Shown here piece after piece: positions 53,182-63,900 of a stretch of DNA of 64,000 nt; positions within the stretch are counted from its first letter, which is position 1, and each line of letters begins with the position of its first letter. The DNA lies in assembly GCA_963803165.1 (NCBI GenBank), contig CAWDLK010000003.1:186001-250000 (forward strand), given 5' to 3'. The notes below the pieces were generated by a model. It was not told the DNA's origin, searched no databases, and saw nothing but the letters and a program-made list of their open reading frames with translations. The stretch is from Changshengia sp963803165 (GTDB lineage Bacteria; Chloroflexota; Dormibacteria; Aeolococcales; Aeolococcaceae). The position numbers and the translations under genes were made by a program.

Positions 53182-55273
53182 TCATGACCGGGCCTTGGCG
53201 ACGATCTCGTCGGCCAGGCCGGAGGGTAGCTGCTGGTAGTGGTGGAATTCCATGGAGTACACGGCGCGGCCCTGGGTCATCGAGCGCAGCTCGGTGGCGT
53301 AGCCGAACATGGCGGCCAGGGGGACCAGAGCATGCACGATCTGGGTGGTCCCGCGCCCGTCCATGCCCAGGATGTGGCCCCGGCGGCCGCTCAGGTCGCC
53401 CATGACGTCGCCCATGAACTCCTCCGGCATGGAGGCGTCGACCTTCATGATCGGCTCGAGCAGGGCGGGCTTCGCCTTGCGCATGCCGTCCTTGAAGCCC
53501 ATCGAGCCGGCGATCTGGAAGGCCTGCTCCGAGGAGTTCGACCTCGTGGTACGAGCCGTCGACCAGGGTGACCTTGACGTCCACGACCGGGAAGCCGGCC
53601 AGCACCCCGTTGGGCAGGGCCTCGGCGATCCCCTTCTCCACCGGCCGGATGTACTCGCGGGGCACCGCCCCGCCGACGATCTTGGAGACGAACTCGAAGC
53701 CCTTGCCCGGCTCCTGGGGCTGGAGCTCCAGCTCGACGTGACCGTACTGGCCGTGACCCCCGGTCTGGCGGACGAATCGGCCGGTGCCGTGGGCCGGGAC
53801 CGTGATCGTCTCCCGGTAGGCGACCTGGGGCTTGCCGACGCTGGCGTCGACCTTGAACTCGCGGAGCATCCGGTCGACGATGATCTCGAGGTGGAGCTCG
53901 CCCATCCCTGAGATCACCGTCTGGCCGCTGTCCTCGTCGGTGCGGACCCGGAAGGTCGGGTCCTCGGCGGCGAGCCGCTGCAGGGCGAGCGCCATCTTGT
54001 CCTGGTCGGCCTTGGTCTTGGGCTCCACGGCGACCGAGATCACCGGCTCGGGGAAGACCATGGCCTCCAGCACGATGGGGTGGTCCTCGGCGCAGAGCGT
54101 GTCCCCGGTGGTGGTCGACTTGAGCCCGATGGCGGCGGCGATGTCGCCGGTCCGGACCTCCTCGATCTCCTCGCGGTGGTTGGCGTGCATCTGGAGGATC
54201 CGGCCGACCCGCTCCCGCTGCCCTCGGGTGGCGTTGAGCACGTAGGAGCCGCTGCGCAGGGTGCCGCTGTAGACCCGGAAGAAGGTGAGGTTGCCCACGA
54301 AGGGATCGTTGGCGATCTTGAAGGCGATGGCCGCGAAGGGCTCGTCGTCGTCGGCCTGGCGCCGTCCCGGCTCCACGGCCCCGGGGGTGTGGCCCTCGAT
54401 GGCAGGCACGTCGAGGGGCGAGGGGAGGTAGTCGACGACCGCGTCGAGCATCGGCTGCACGCCCCGGTTCTTGAGGGCGGCGCCGCAGAGGACAGGGACC
54501 AGCTGGGTCTTGATGGTCCCGATCCGGAGCCCCCGGCGGATGTCGTCCGGGGAGAGCTGCTCCCCCTCCAGGTAGCGGGAGAGGAGCTCGTCGTCCGCCT
54601 CCGCGACCGCCTCGAGGAGGGTGTGGCGCCACTTCTCCACCTCGGCGCGCATCGACTCGGGGATCTCGACGCGCTCGCTGGTGGTGCCCAGGTCGTCGAG
54701 GTAGGTGATCGCGGTCAGGTTGACCAGGTCGACCATCCCGGAGAAGTCGGCCTCGCTGCCGATGGGCAGCTGGACGGGCACCGGGTTTGCCCCCAGGCGG
54801 TCCCGGATCGACTGCACGGCGGCGTAGAAGTCCGCCCCCATCCGGTCCATCTTGTTGACGAAGCAGATCCGCGGCACGTCGTAGCGGTCGGCCTGGCGCC
54901 AGACGGTCTCGGACTGGGGCTCCACGCCGGCCACGGCGTCGAACACGGCCACCGCCCCGTCGAGGACGCGGAGGCTGCGCTCCACCTCCACCGTGAAATC
55001 CACATGCCCGGGTGTATCGATGATGTTGATACGGTGGCCGCGCCACTCCGCCGCCGTGGCGGCCGAGGTGATGGTGATGCCGCGCTCCTGCTCCTGGACC
55101 ATCCAGTCCATGGTCGCGGCGCCCTCGTGGACCTCGCCCATGCGGTGGATCCGGCCGGTGTAGAAGAGGATGCGCTCGGTCGTCGTTGTCTTGCCCGCGT
55201 CGATGTGGGCCATGATCCCGATGTTGCGGTACCGCTCCAGGGCGACGGCGCGACCGGCGACTGCAGTGCTCAT
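53182..55273 (-). CDS. fusA: Elongation factor G, with a one-base insertion near codon 579
   Basis: Translocase GTPase: G1 AHIDAGKTTTTERIL, RGITITSAATAAEW, DTPGHVDFTVEVERSL and NKMDRMGADF. The reading frame breaks in domain IV. After VTLVDGSYHEVE the frame drifts into non-EF-G sequence, while the next frame starts SSEQAFQIAGSMGFKDGMRKA and runs to the proper C-terminus (HHYQQLPSGLADEIVAKARS, stop at 53182). Removing one T at 53537-53538 (GTCGAACTCC to GTCGACTCC) restores a normal protein of 696 residues. As fusA is essential and tuf and rpsG are intact, a sequence error is the likeliest cause. The long 716-codon version with a nonsense tail should not be annotated. Confidence 0.95.
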
Positions 55274-55290
55274 CAGCTCAGGACCGCGAC

Positions 55291-55761
55291 TCAGTATCGG
55301 AAATGCGAGAAGGCCTTGTTGGACTCGGCCATCTTGTGGGTGTCTTCCTTGCGCTTCACCGACGCGCCGACACCGTTGGCGGCGTCCATCAGCTCGGCGG
55401 CCAGGCGGTCGGCCATGCTCTTGCCCGAGCGGGCCCGGGCGTAGCGGATCACCCAGCGCCGCGCCAGCGCCTGGCGGCGGTCGTGACGGATCTCGACGGG
55501 GACCTGGTAGGTGGCGCCGCCGACCCGCTTGGGCTTGACCTCGATCACGGGGGTGACGTTGCGCATCGCCTGGTCGAAGACGTCCAGCGGCTCGCGCCGG
55601 CTGGAGCGCCGGACCTTCTCGAAGGCGTCGTAGACGATCCGCTGGGCGGTCGACTTCTTGCCGGCGAGCATGATGCAGTTGATGAACTTCGCCAGCGCCG
55701 GGCTGGCGTAGATCGGGTCCGGGAGGATGGTGCGCCGCTGGACGCGGGCTCGACGGGGCAT
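55291..55761 (-). CDS. rpsG: Ribosomal protein S7
   Basis: 156 residues: MPRRARVQRRTILPDPIYASPAL, LAGKKSTAQRIVYDAFEKV, RRQALARRWVIRYARARSGKSMADRLA and the tail KREDTHKMAESNKAFSHFRY. It organises the 3' major domain of 16S. 17 nt before fusA. Confidence 0.98.
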   Translation of the reverse strand: MPRRARVQRRTILPDPIYASPALAKFINCIMLAGKKSTAQRIVYDAFEKVRRSSRREPLDVFDQAMRNVTPVIEVKPKRVGGATYQVPVEIRHDRRQALARRWVIRYARARSGKSMADRLAAELMDAANGVGASVKRKEDTHKMAESNKAFSHFRY

Positions 55762-55774
55762 CTCAGTGCGCTCT

Positions 55775-56155
<381 letters not shown>

Positions 56156-56178
56156 AGAGCTCCGTTTGGAACTGAACA

Positions 56179-56196
56179 GCGCCCCTTCCGGGGCGC
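56179..56196 (-). promoter_or_regulatory. Hairpin in the rpsL leader
   Basis: GCGCCCC pairs with GGGGCGC, 7 perfect bp with a 4-base loop. It lies in the roughly 70-nt leader between the predicted start near 56228 and the rpsL GTG. It could be an autoregulatory (S7-like) or attenuation element. No T-tract follows. Confidence 0.4.
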
Positions 56197-56234
56197 GCGT
56201 GGATACGACGTCGCCCGAATGGGCGCGAGGGAGC

Positions 56235-56264
56235 ATCCTACCAGCGCCTGACCCCGGGCGTCAA
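56235..56264 (-). promoter_or_regulatory. Promoter for the str/S10 ribosomal run
   Basis: Minus strand: TTGACG (56264-56259), 18-bp spacer, TAGGAT (56240-56235). The best -35 in the window. It is placed ahead of rpsL, the first gene of the minus-strand ribosomal super-cluster. Confidence 0.65.
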
Positions 56265-56354
56265 TTCGGGAGGGCCGGACGCCCCGCCTCGGGGGGGCGG
56301 ACGAGCCACCCGAACGGGCCCGGCCGCCCCGGCTTCCCCGGCGCGGATCATGGG

Positions 56355-57884
56355 GTGGTGGCGCGCGCGGATGAGCGGGGGCACGAGGGGGCGGACGAGG
56401 TCGTGGGAGCGACCTCCCCGGAGGGCGGCTCCGCGCCGCCGGCCCGGGCCCCGGGCGACGACCCGGCGCTGCACCCCGCCCGGCACCTCCAGGCGCGGCG
56501 GCTGGGACGCGCCCGGGTCGCCTCCGGGGTCGCCCCCCTCGGCTGGCCACCCCCCGGAGCCGAGGCCGCTCCCGGCACGGCCGGCGGCGCGCCCGGCGGT
56601 GGGAGCCAGCCCCGGAGCCGGGGACCCGCCCCGAGCGCACCCACCGGCCCGGACGGCGGAGGTCAGGCGCACCCCGCACGGTGGAGCCGCCGCAGCGCCC
56701 TGCTCGGCGCCCTGGTGCTGGCCGTGGCCGTCGCGGCGGCGTCGACCGCCGTCACCCTCCTCGCCCAGACCCACCCCCCCAGGATGCCCACCGCGGTGAC
56801 GATCCCCGCGGTGCCGGCTGCGGAAGCCATCGGCGACCTCCACATGGTGAGCCAGAGCACCGGTTGGGCCCGGCGGGTCAGCGACGGCGCCGTGCTCCAC
56901 ACCACGGGGGGGATGGCGGGCTGGAAGCTGGCCGCGCCGCTGCCCGGCAGGCTCCTGGCGGTGGCCTACGTCGGCCCCGAGGCCGCCCTCGCGCTGACCG
57001 TCCCGAGCGGTGCCACCGGGCAGGCGACCGTCCAGGCCTGGATCACCCGGGACGGCGGAGCCACCTGGAGCCCGGGGGGCACGCTGAGCCTCGAGGGGTT
57101 CAACCCGGCGATCGGGGGGGCTCTGGAGTTCGCGGATGCCGAGCACGGCTGGTTCAGCGACATCGAGGCGGCGGGCGGTCTGGCCGGCACCGCCCTCTTC
57201 CGCTCCGTGGACGGCGGCGCGAGCTGGAGCCGGGTGGCCGCGACCGGCGGTGGCGACGCCGGCGCCGCCGGGGTCATCCCCGCGGGCTGCGACGACCTCA
57301 CCGCCACCTTCGTCAGCGCCACCACGGGGTTCATGACCGGAACCTGCCTGACCCAGCCGCCCCCTCTCTACGTCAGCCAGGACGGCGGGGTCAGCTGGGC
57401 CGCCGCGCCGCTCGCCGCCCTCCCCGCCGGGATCACGGCGGGGACGTCCTTCCCGCCCACCTTCACCTCGGGGCGGGACGGCACCCTGCTCACCCAGGAC
57501 CAGGACGGGAGCGGCGGTCTGAGCACCGGCCTCTTCGCCACCACCGACGGCGGGCTCTCCTGGCGGCTGCGCTCCACCACCGGGGGATCGCCCGTCGCCT
57601 CCGACTTCCTCGACGCCGATCACGGCTGGCTGGTGGCCAACGACGACACCCTCGCCGGCGCCACCGAGCTCTACGCCACCCGGGACGGCGGGAGCGCCTG
57701 GACCCGCCTCAACGCCTTCCCGTACTCGGGCATCGGCCTCGACTTCCTCACCCCGGAGGTCGGCTGGGCCGCCCCCGCCTTCGGATCCTCGGGGAACGGC
57801 CCCGCCTACCTGATCCGGACCAGCGACGGAGGGCGGAGCTGGTCCGCGGCGGTGGCCCGCATCGCGCCCACGCCGTCCCCCTGA
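56355..57884 (+). CDS. Membrane-anchored BNR/Ycf48-like beta-propeller protein
   Basis: About 509 residues from a GTG at 56355 (or 56358; the start is uncertain). Residues 1-115 are Pro/Gly/Ala-rich and probably disordered. One membrane helix (ALLGALVLAVAVAAASTAVTLL) follows, then an outside domain with repeated Asp-box motifs: ITRDGGATWSPGG, SVDGGASWSRVA, SQDGGVSWAAAP, TTDGGLSWRLRS, TRDGGSAWTRLN and TSDGGRSWSAAV. Such propellers occur in sialidase-like and Ycf48/HCF136-type proteins. The catalytic residues of sialidases are not evident, so binding or assembly is more likely. It is divergent from rpsL. Confidence 0.78.
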   Translation: MVARADERGHEGADEVVGATSPEGGSAPPARAPGDDPALHPARHLQARRLGRARVASGVAPLGWPPPGAEAAPGTAGGAPGGGSQPRSRGPAPSAPTGPDGGGQAHPARWSRRSALLGALVLAVAVAAASTAVTLLAQTHPPRMPTAVTIPAVPAAEAIGDLHMVSQSTGWARRVSDGAVLHTTGGMAGWKLAAPLPGRLLAVAYVGPEAALALTVPSGATGQATVQAWITRDGGATWSPGGTLSLEGFNPAIGGALEFADAEHGWFSDIEAAGGLAGTALFRSVDGGASWSRVAATGGGDAGAAGVIPAGCDDLTATFVSATTGFMTGTCLTQPPPLYVSQDGGVSWAAAPLAALPAGITAGTSFPPTFTSGRDGTLLTQDQDGSGGLSTGLFATTDGGLSWRLRSTTGGSPVASDFLDADHGWLVANDDTLAGATELYATRDGGSAWTRLNAFPYSGIGLDFLTPEVGWAAPAFGSSGNGPAYLIRTSDGGRSWSAAVARIAPTPSP

Positions 57885-57958
57885 CCGCCCGGAGGATCGC
57901 GGGTCGGGCGGCGCGGGCTCTCGGCCGGAGGCCGGCGCGCCTCAGGGGCCGGCGCCCC

Positions 57959-58729
<771 letters not shown>

Positions 58730-58848
58730 CTGTGGCCCTCCCGCAGTCGATCTCTGCCGCCGGCGGCCACCCTGGCCGCAGCCCACCCGGACACCTCCAT
58801 GGTGAGGGAGAGGCCCGGAGCGGGCGATCGGGGCGCCGCCCCCCGGCG

Positions 58849-59400
58849 TCAGCGCTCCCCGCCCTGGTGCCCTCCGAGGCGGATGAAGGCGGTGATGGCG
58901 CCGATGACCAGGGCCACCCCGCCCCCCAGCTCGAGGATCTGGAGGCCGCTGCCCGCGTCCACCAGCGCCTGGACGAAGCTGACCGAGGCGACCATCACGA
59001 TCATGGCGAGGACCCTCGCCTTGAGGTCGTTGAGGTCGTGCATCTGCAGCCAGGCGGGCATCGGGCCCCCGCCCTGCTGGCGGCGCCAGCCGATGAAGAG
59101 CTGGTAGAAGCCGATCCCGGCGATCGCCAGGGTGGCCCCGACCAGGAAGAGGTCGATCACGAGGAGGAAGAGGCCGACCCGGTTGCCCACCGGGAAGGGG
59201 TGGGCCGCAACCTGCCGCACCCCCTGGACAAAGACGGCGGCGCCGTAGACGAAGGCGCCGAGCGCAGCCAGGAGCAGGACCACGACGGCGATCAGCACCA
59301 GGGTGCGGGAGCGGTCGAGGGCGCGCTCGAAGGCGGCCTGGAGAGGGTTGCCGCCGTCGGGTCGGTGGTCGCCGCTCTCCGCCCCTGGCCCTGCGGACAT
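58849..59400 (-). CDS. YqhA family (UPF0114) membrane protein
   Basis: 183 residues from the ATG at 59398-59400 with GGGAGGG upstream. Three to four hydrophobic segments, with the family's conserved centre HDLNDLKARVLAMIVMVASVSFVQAL and the final GGGVALVIGAITAFIRLG. The function is unknown; it acts in the cytoplasmic membrane. It is divergent from rplJ. Upstream in-frame codons precede the Shine-Dalgarno and are not used. Confidence 0.84.
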   Translation of the reverse strand: MSAGPGAESGDHRPDGGNPLQAAFERALDRSRTLVLIAVVVLLLAALGAFVYGAAVFVQGVRQVAAHPFPVGNRVGLFLLVIDLFLVGATLAIAGIGFYQLFIGWRRQQGGGPMPAWLQMHDLNDLKARVLAMIVMVASVSFVQALVDAGSGLQILELGGGVALVIGAITAFIRLGGHQGGER

Positions 59401-59494
59401 CTCGATCCCTCCCGCGGCTCTGCCTGCCGCCCTCCGGGGCGGGCTCCTGCTATTGTCCGCATCCAGACGCATCCATAACGGCGCTCACGCATCT

Positions 59495-59560
59495 CGCCCG
59501 AGACCGCAGGTGGGGCTCGGCCCCTCAATCTCCTGCACAGGTGGGATCGGTGGTCCGGCC
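59495..59560 (+). ncRNA. L10 leader (autoregulatory ribosomal-protein leader)
   Basis: Upstream of rplJ. GACC (59502-59505) pairs with GGTC (59552-59555), and GCAGG (59506-59510) pairs with CCTGC (59532-59536). GGGGC-tcg-GCCCC (59512-59524) makes the inner hairpin, and CACAGGTGG follows. This is the kink-turn-like arrangement recognised by L10(L12)4 in other bacteria, used to repress rplJL. Position, order of stems and the conserved AGGTG elements all fit. Confidence 0.75.
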
Positions 59561-59632
59561 GGCGCCCTCGCGGCGCTCGCCGCCGCCGCTCTCCTCGGGC
59601 GGTGCCGCGGCCCACCAGAAGGAGAGACGCCG

Positions 59633-60190
59633 ATGCCCCAGGCACCAACCGCCGCGGAGGCGGCCGAGCGCGCCGGCCCCCGCAAGCGGGAGACGGTGGG
59701 AAGCCTCGCCGAGAAGCTCGGCCGGGCGACCTCGGCGATCGTCACCGACTACCGGGGGCTGACCGTCAAGCAGCTCGAGGAGCTGCGCACCCAACTGCGC
59801 GCCCAGGGCATCGACTACCACGTGATCAAGAACACCCTGGCCCGGCGGGCTGCCGCGGAAGCCGGCGTCGGGGAGCTCGGAACCGTCCTCCGCGGTCCGG
59901 TCGGCCTCGCCCTCGGCTTCGGTGAGCTGGCCACCCCCGCCAAGGTCCTCAGCGAGTACCACCGCGTCAACCGGCGCCTCCCGCTGCTCGCCGGCTTCGT
60001 CGAGGGCCAGGTGCTCGACGCCCGCGGCGTCCAGGCCCTCGCCGAGCTGCCACCGCGGGAGGCCCTCCTCGCCCAGCTGGCCGGCACCCTCCAGATGCCG
60101 CTGACCCAGCTCGCCGCCGGCCTCGCCTCGATCACCTCCAACCTCGCCGCCACCCTCGACGCCTACCGGGAGAAGCTGGAGGCCGCCTGA
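59633..60190 (+). CDS. rplJ: Ribosomal protein L10
   Basis: 185 residues from the ATG at 59633 (AAGGAGAG 8 nt upstream). TSAIVTDYRGLTVKQLEELRTQLRAQGIDYHVIKNTLARRA is the 23S-binding half; the C-terminal helix (LAATLDAYREKLEA) carries L7/L12 dimers. The rplK-rplA genes that usually precede rplJ are not here. It has its own leader. Confidence 0.97.
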   Translation: MPQAPTAAEAAERAGPRKRETVGSLAEKLGRATSAIVTDYRGLTVKQLEELRTQLRAQGIDYHVIKNTLARRAAAEAGVGELGTVLRGPVGLALGFGELATPAKVLSEYHRVNRRLPLLAGFVEGQVLDARGVQALAELPPREALLAQLAGTLQMPLTQLAAGLASITSNLAATLDAYREKLEAA

Positions 60191-60256
60191 TCCGGACCCC
60201 GACGCTGCCCATGATCGATCAAGTCAATTGAATCAATTCAGGAGATGAGCCAACCC

Positions 60257-60649
60257 ATGGCCACCAAGTCCATCACCCCCGAGGAATTCGTCGACGCCCT
60301 CCAGAGCTGGACGGTGCTCGACGTCGTCAACGCCGTCAAGCTGATGGAGGACAAGCTCGGGATCAAGGCCGCCGCCCCGGTCGCCGTGGCCGCCGCGCCC
60401 TCCGCCGCCGCCGCCGAGGCGGCCCCGGCCGAGGAGCAGACCGAGTTCACCGTCGTCCTGACCGCGGTCGGCGACGCCAAGATCAACGTCATCAAGGCGG
60501 TGCGCGAGATCACCGGGCTCGGCCTCAAGGAGGCCAAGGACCTGGTCGACGCCGCCCCCAAGCCGGTCCGCGAGGCGGTGCCCAGGGAGGAGGCCGACCA
60601 GGTCAGGGCCAAGCTCCAGGACGCGGGGGCGACCGCCGAGATCCGCTAG
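60257..60649 (+). CDS. rplL: Ribosomal protein L7/L12
   Basis: 130 residues from the ATG at 60257. An ATG at 60245 is in frame but is directly joined to the GGAG Shine-Dalgarno, so it is unlikely. The N-terminal dimerisation domain is followed by an Ala/Pro hinge (AAAPVAVAAAPSAAAAEAAPA) and the factor-binding C-terminal domain (FTVVLTAVGDAKINVIKAVREITGLGLKEAKDLVD). It recruits the GTPases EF-G and EF-Tu encoded in this window. Confidence 0.97.
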   Translation: MATKSITPEEFVDALQSWTVLDVVNAVKLMEDKLGIKAAAPVAVAAAPSAAAAEAAPAEEQTEFTVVLTAVGDAKINVIKAVREITGLGLKEAKDLVDAAPKPVREAVPREEADQVRAKLQDAGATAEIR

Positions 60650-60660
60650 GCCCGTCCCCT

Positions 60661-60716
60661 TCGGCTCGCCGGGTGGAGGACTGCTCTCCCCCACCCGGCG
60701 GGGGCCGCCGAGCCGA
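60661..60716 (+). terminator. Nested hairpin between rplL and rpoB (attenuator-like)
   Basis: TCGGCTCG (60661-60668) pairs with CGAGCCGA (60709-60716). Inside it, CCGGGTGG (60669-60676) pairs with CCACCCGG (60691-60698). There is no T-run, so termination may be partial. An attenuator between rplL and rpoB is well known in other bacteria and lets ribosomal-protein mRNA exceed polymerase mRNA. Confidence 0.6.
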
Positions 60717-60756
60717 GAACGATTCCTCCCCCGCGCCCGCTGAGAGGGGAAAGGGA

Positions 60757-60783
60757 TTGCGCGGCGGTGTCTGCGGGTACACT
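60757..60783 (+). promoter_or_regulatory. Possible promoter upstream of rpoB
   Basis: TTGCGC (60757-60762), 15-bp spacer, TACACT (60778-60783), giving a leader of about 150 nt. A second -10-like TATGCT is at 60868-60873 without a good -35. The 287-bp gap holds no gene. Confidence 0.4.
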
Positions 60784-60936
60784 GGGCGCCTGGGCATCCT
60801 TGCAGGCGACACCGAACATCTGCTCGCGCGGGCGCGGCTCACCGGGCCCGGGCGCCGGCGGGTTTGCTATGCTGTGAGATTGTGCCCGTCACCGTCGGCG
60901 TCCGCGCGCAGCCGCTTGTCAGGGGAACTCTAGCAC

Positions 60937-63900
60937 ATGGTCCTTTCTGCTTCCACACCCTCCAGCCGACACAGTTATGGCCAGATCGCCGACAAGCTGG
61001 AGGTGGGGAACCTCATCCAGACGCAGTTGGATTCGTTCTCGTGGTTCTGCAGGGAGGGGCTGCGCGAGCTCTTCGACGAGATCAACCCGATCACGGACTA
61101 CACCGGTAAGAACTACGAGCTGAGGTTCCTGGACTACGAGTTCGGGACCCCCAAGTACGACGAGGAGGAGTGCCGGCAGCGGGACATGACCTTCAGCGCC
61201 CCGCTGCGGATCAACACCCGCCTCCACATCAAGACCGGTGAGAACGCGGGCGAGATCAAGGAGACCGAGGTCTTCATGGGCGACTTCCCCATGATGACCC
61301 CGCAGGGGACCTTCATCGTCAACGGCACCGAGCGGGTCGTGGTCAGCCAGCTGGTGCGCTCCCCGGGCGTCTACTTCACCGGCGGCGAGGACCGGGTCAC
61401 CGGCCGGATGCTCTTCGCGGCCAAGCTCATCCCCAACCGGGGCGCCTGGCTGGAGATCGAGACCTCGAGCAAGGACGTGCTCACGGTCAAGATCGACCGC
61501 AAGCGCAAGGTGCCGGTGACCACCCTGGTGCGGGCCCTCGGCTACGCCGGCAACGACGACATCCGCGCCTTCTTCGCCGACGTCGACAACGACCCCGAGC
61601 ACGCCTATATCCCGGCCACCCTGGAGAAGGACGCCACCACCTCCGTCGAGGAGGCGCTGATCGAGCTCTACCGCAAGATCCGCCCCGGCGACCCGCCCAC
61701 GGTGGAGAACGCCCGCAACCTGCTCAGCTCGCTCTTCTTCAACCCCCGCCGCTTCGACCTCAGCAAGGTGGGGCGCTTCAAGCTGGACAAGAACCTCGGC
61801 ATCCCCGAGGACGAGGCCCGGGAGCGGGCCCTGGACAAGGAGCGCCGGGTCCTCGACAACCAGGACTTCGTCTCGATCGTCCGCAAGCTGATCTCGCTCA
61901 ACAACGGCATGGGCGAGTCCGACGACATCGACCACCTCGGCAACCGCCGGGTGCGCGCGGTCGGCGAGCTGCTCCAGAACCAGTTCCGGATGGGCCTGAT
62001 CCGGATGGAGCGGATCATCAAGGAGCGGATGACCATCTGCGACGCGGCGACGGTCACGGCGGCGAGCCTGATCAACGCCCGCCCGGTGGTGGCGGCGATC
62101 AAGGAGTTCTTCGGCTCCTCCCAGCTCTCCCAGTTCATGGACCAGACCAACCCGCTGGCCGAGCTGACCCACAAGCGGCGCCTCTCCGCGCTCGGGCCGG
62201 GCGGCCTCTCCCGGGAGCGCGCCGGCTTCGACGTCCGCGACGTCCACTACAGCCACTACGGCCGGATCTGCCCGATCGAGACCCCCGAGGGTCCGAACAT
62301 CGGCCTGATCGGATCGCTGGCGACCTTTGCCCGGGTCAACGAGTTCGGCTTCATCGAGGCCCCCTTCCGCCGCGTCTACCGCGAGGTGTCGACACACGAC
62401 GCCCGGGAGAGCGGCCTGCTCGCCGGCCAGACCCTCCGCGAGGACGCCAACTCCCTTCGCGCCGGCCGCGTGCTGGACACCGAGGACGTGCGGCGGCTGG
62501 CCCAGAAGGGCGTCGAACGGGTCCGGATCGTCCCCTGGGTCTCCGACGAGATCGTCTTCCTCTCCGCCGACGAGGAGGACAAGTACACGGTGGCCCAGGC
62601 CAACGCACCGGTCGACGACGCCGGCCATTTCACCGTGGTCCACACCGCCTGCCGGAGCCGGCACAACTTCAAGGACCTGCCGGTGACCGAGGTCGACTAC
62701 ATGGACGTCTCGCCCAAGCAGACGGTCTCGGTGGCCACCGCGCTCATCCCCTTCCTCGAGCACGACGACGCCAACCGGGCCCTGATGGGCTCGAACATGC
62801 AGAAGCAGGCGGTCCCGCTGCTGGTCAGCGAGGCGCCCATCGTGGGCACCGGCATGGAGACCCACGCGGCCCGCAACTCGGGGGAGATGGTCATCTCCCA
62901 GGGCAGGGGCACCGTGGTCGGCGTCTCCTGGCCGGAGCCGGCGGACGACGACCGCTCCGTGGTCAAGGTCCGCAGCGGGCAGGACGCCGGCATCGGCATC
63001 CTGGTGCGTCCCGACGACGGCGGACCGGACATCTGGTACGGCATCCACAAGTTCGTCCGGAGCAACCAGGGCACCTGCCTCTCCCAGCGCATCACGGTCA
63101 AGGCCGGGGTGCGGGTCGAGGCGGGCAGCGCGCTCGCCGACGGCCCCTCCACCGACCGGGGCGAGCTGGCCCTGGGTCGCAACGTGCTGTGCGCCTTCAT
63201 GCCGTGGGAGGGCTACAACTTCGAGGACGCGATCCTGATCAGCGAGTTGGTGGTCCGGGAGGACAAGTACACCTCGATCCACATCGAGGAGTTCGAGATC
63301 GAGGCCCGCGACACCAAGCTCGGCCCCGAGGACATCACCCGCGACCTCCCCAACATCGCCGAGGAGTCGCTGAAGAACCTCAACGACCGGGGCATCATCT
63401 ACATCGGCGCCGAGGTTCAGCCGGGCGACATCCTGGTCGGCAAGATCACCCCCAAGGGCGAGTCCGAGCTCTCCGCCGAGGAGCGCCTGCTCCGGGCCAT
63501 CTTCGGAGAGAAGGCGCGCGAGGTCCGCAACTCGTCGCTCCGCGTCCCCCACGGCGAGCGGGGCACGGTGGTCGACGTCAAGGTGTTCAGCCGCGAGTCG
63601 GGTCACGAGCTGCCCCCGGGGGTCAACGAGCTGATCCGGGTCTACGTCGCCCAGAAGCGGAAGATCTCCCAGGGCGACAAGATGTCTGGACGCCACGGCA
63701 ACAAGGGCGTCATCGCCCGCATCCTCCCCATCGAGGACATGCCCTACCTGCCCGACGGAACGCCGGTCGAGATCGTGCTCAACCCGCTCGGCGTCCCCAG
63801 CCGGATGAACCTCGGCCAGGTGCTGGAGACCCATCTCGGGTGGGCCGCGCAGGCGCTGGGCATGACGGTGGCGTCGCCGGTCTTCGACGGGGCCTCGGAG

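Noticed and set aside
53123..53536. Arg/Pro/His-rich C-terminal tail of the 716-codon fusA frame
   Set aside because: It is out-of-frame reading after a one-base insertion. The authentic EF-G C-terminus is in the neighbouring frame.
60919..63834. A 971-codon minus-strand frame
   Set aside because: Antisense to rpoB, which is unambiguous on the plus strand.
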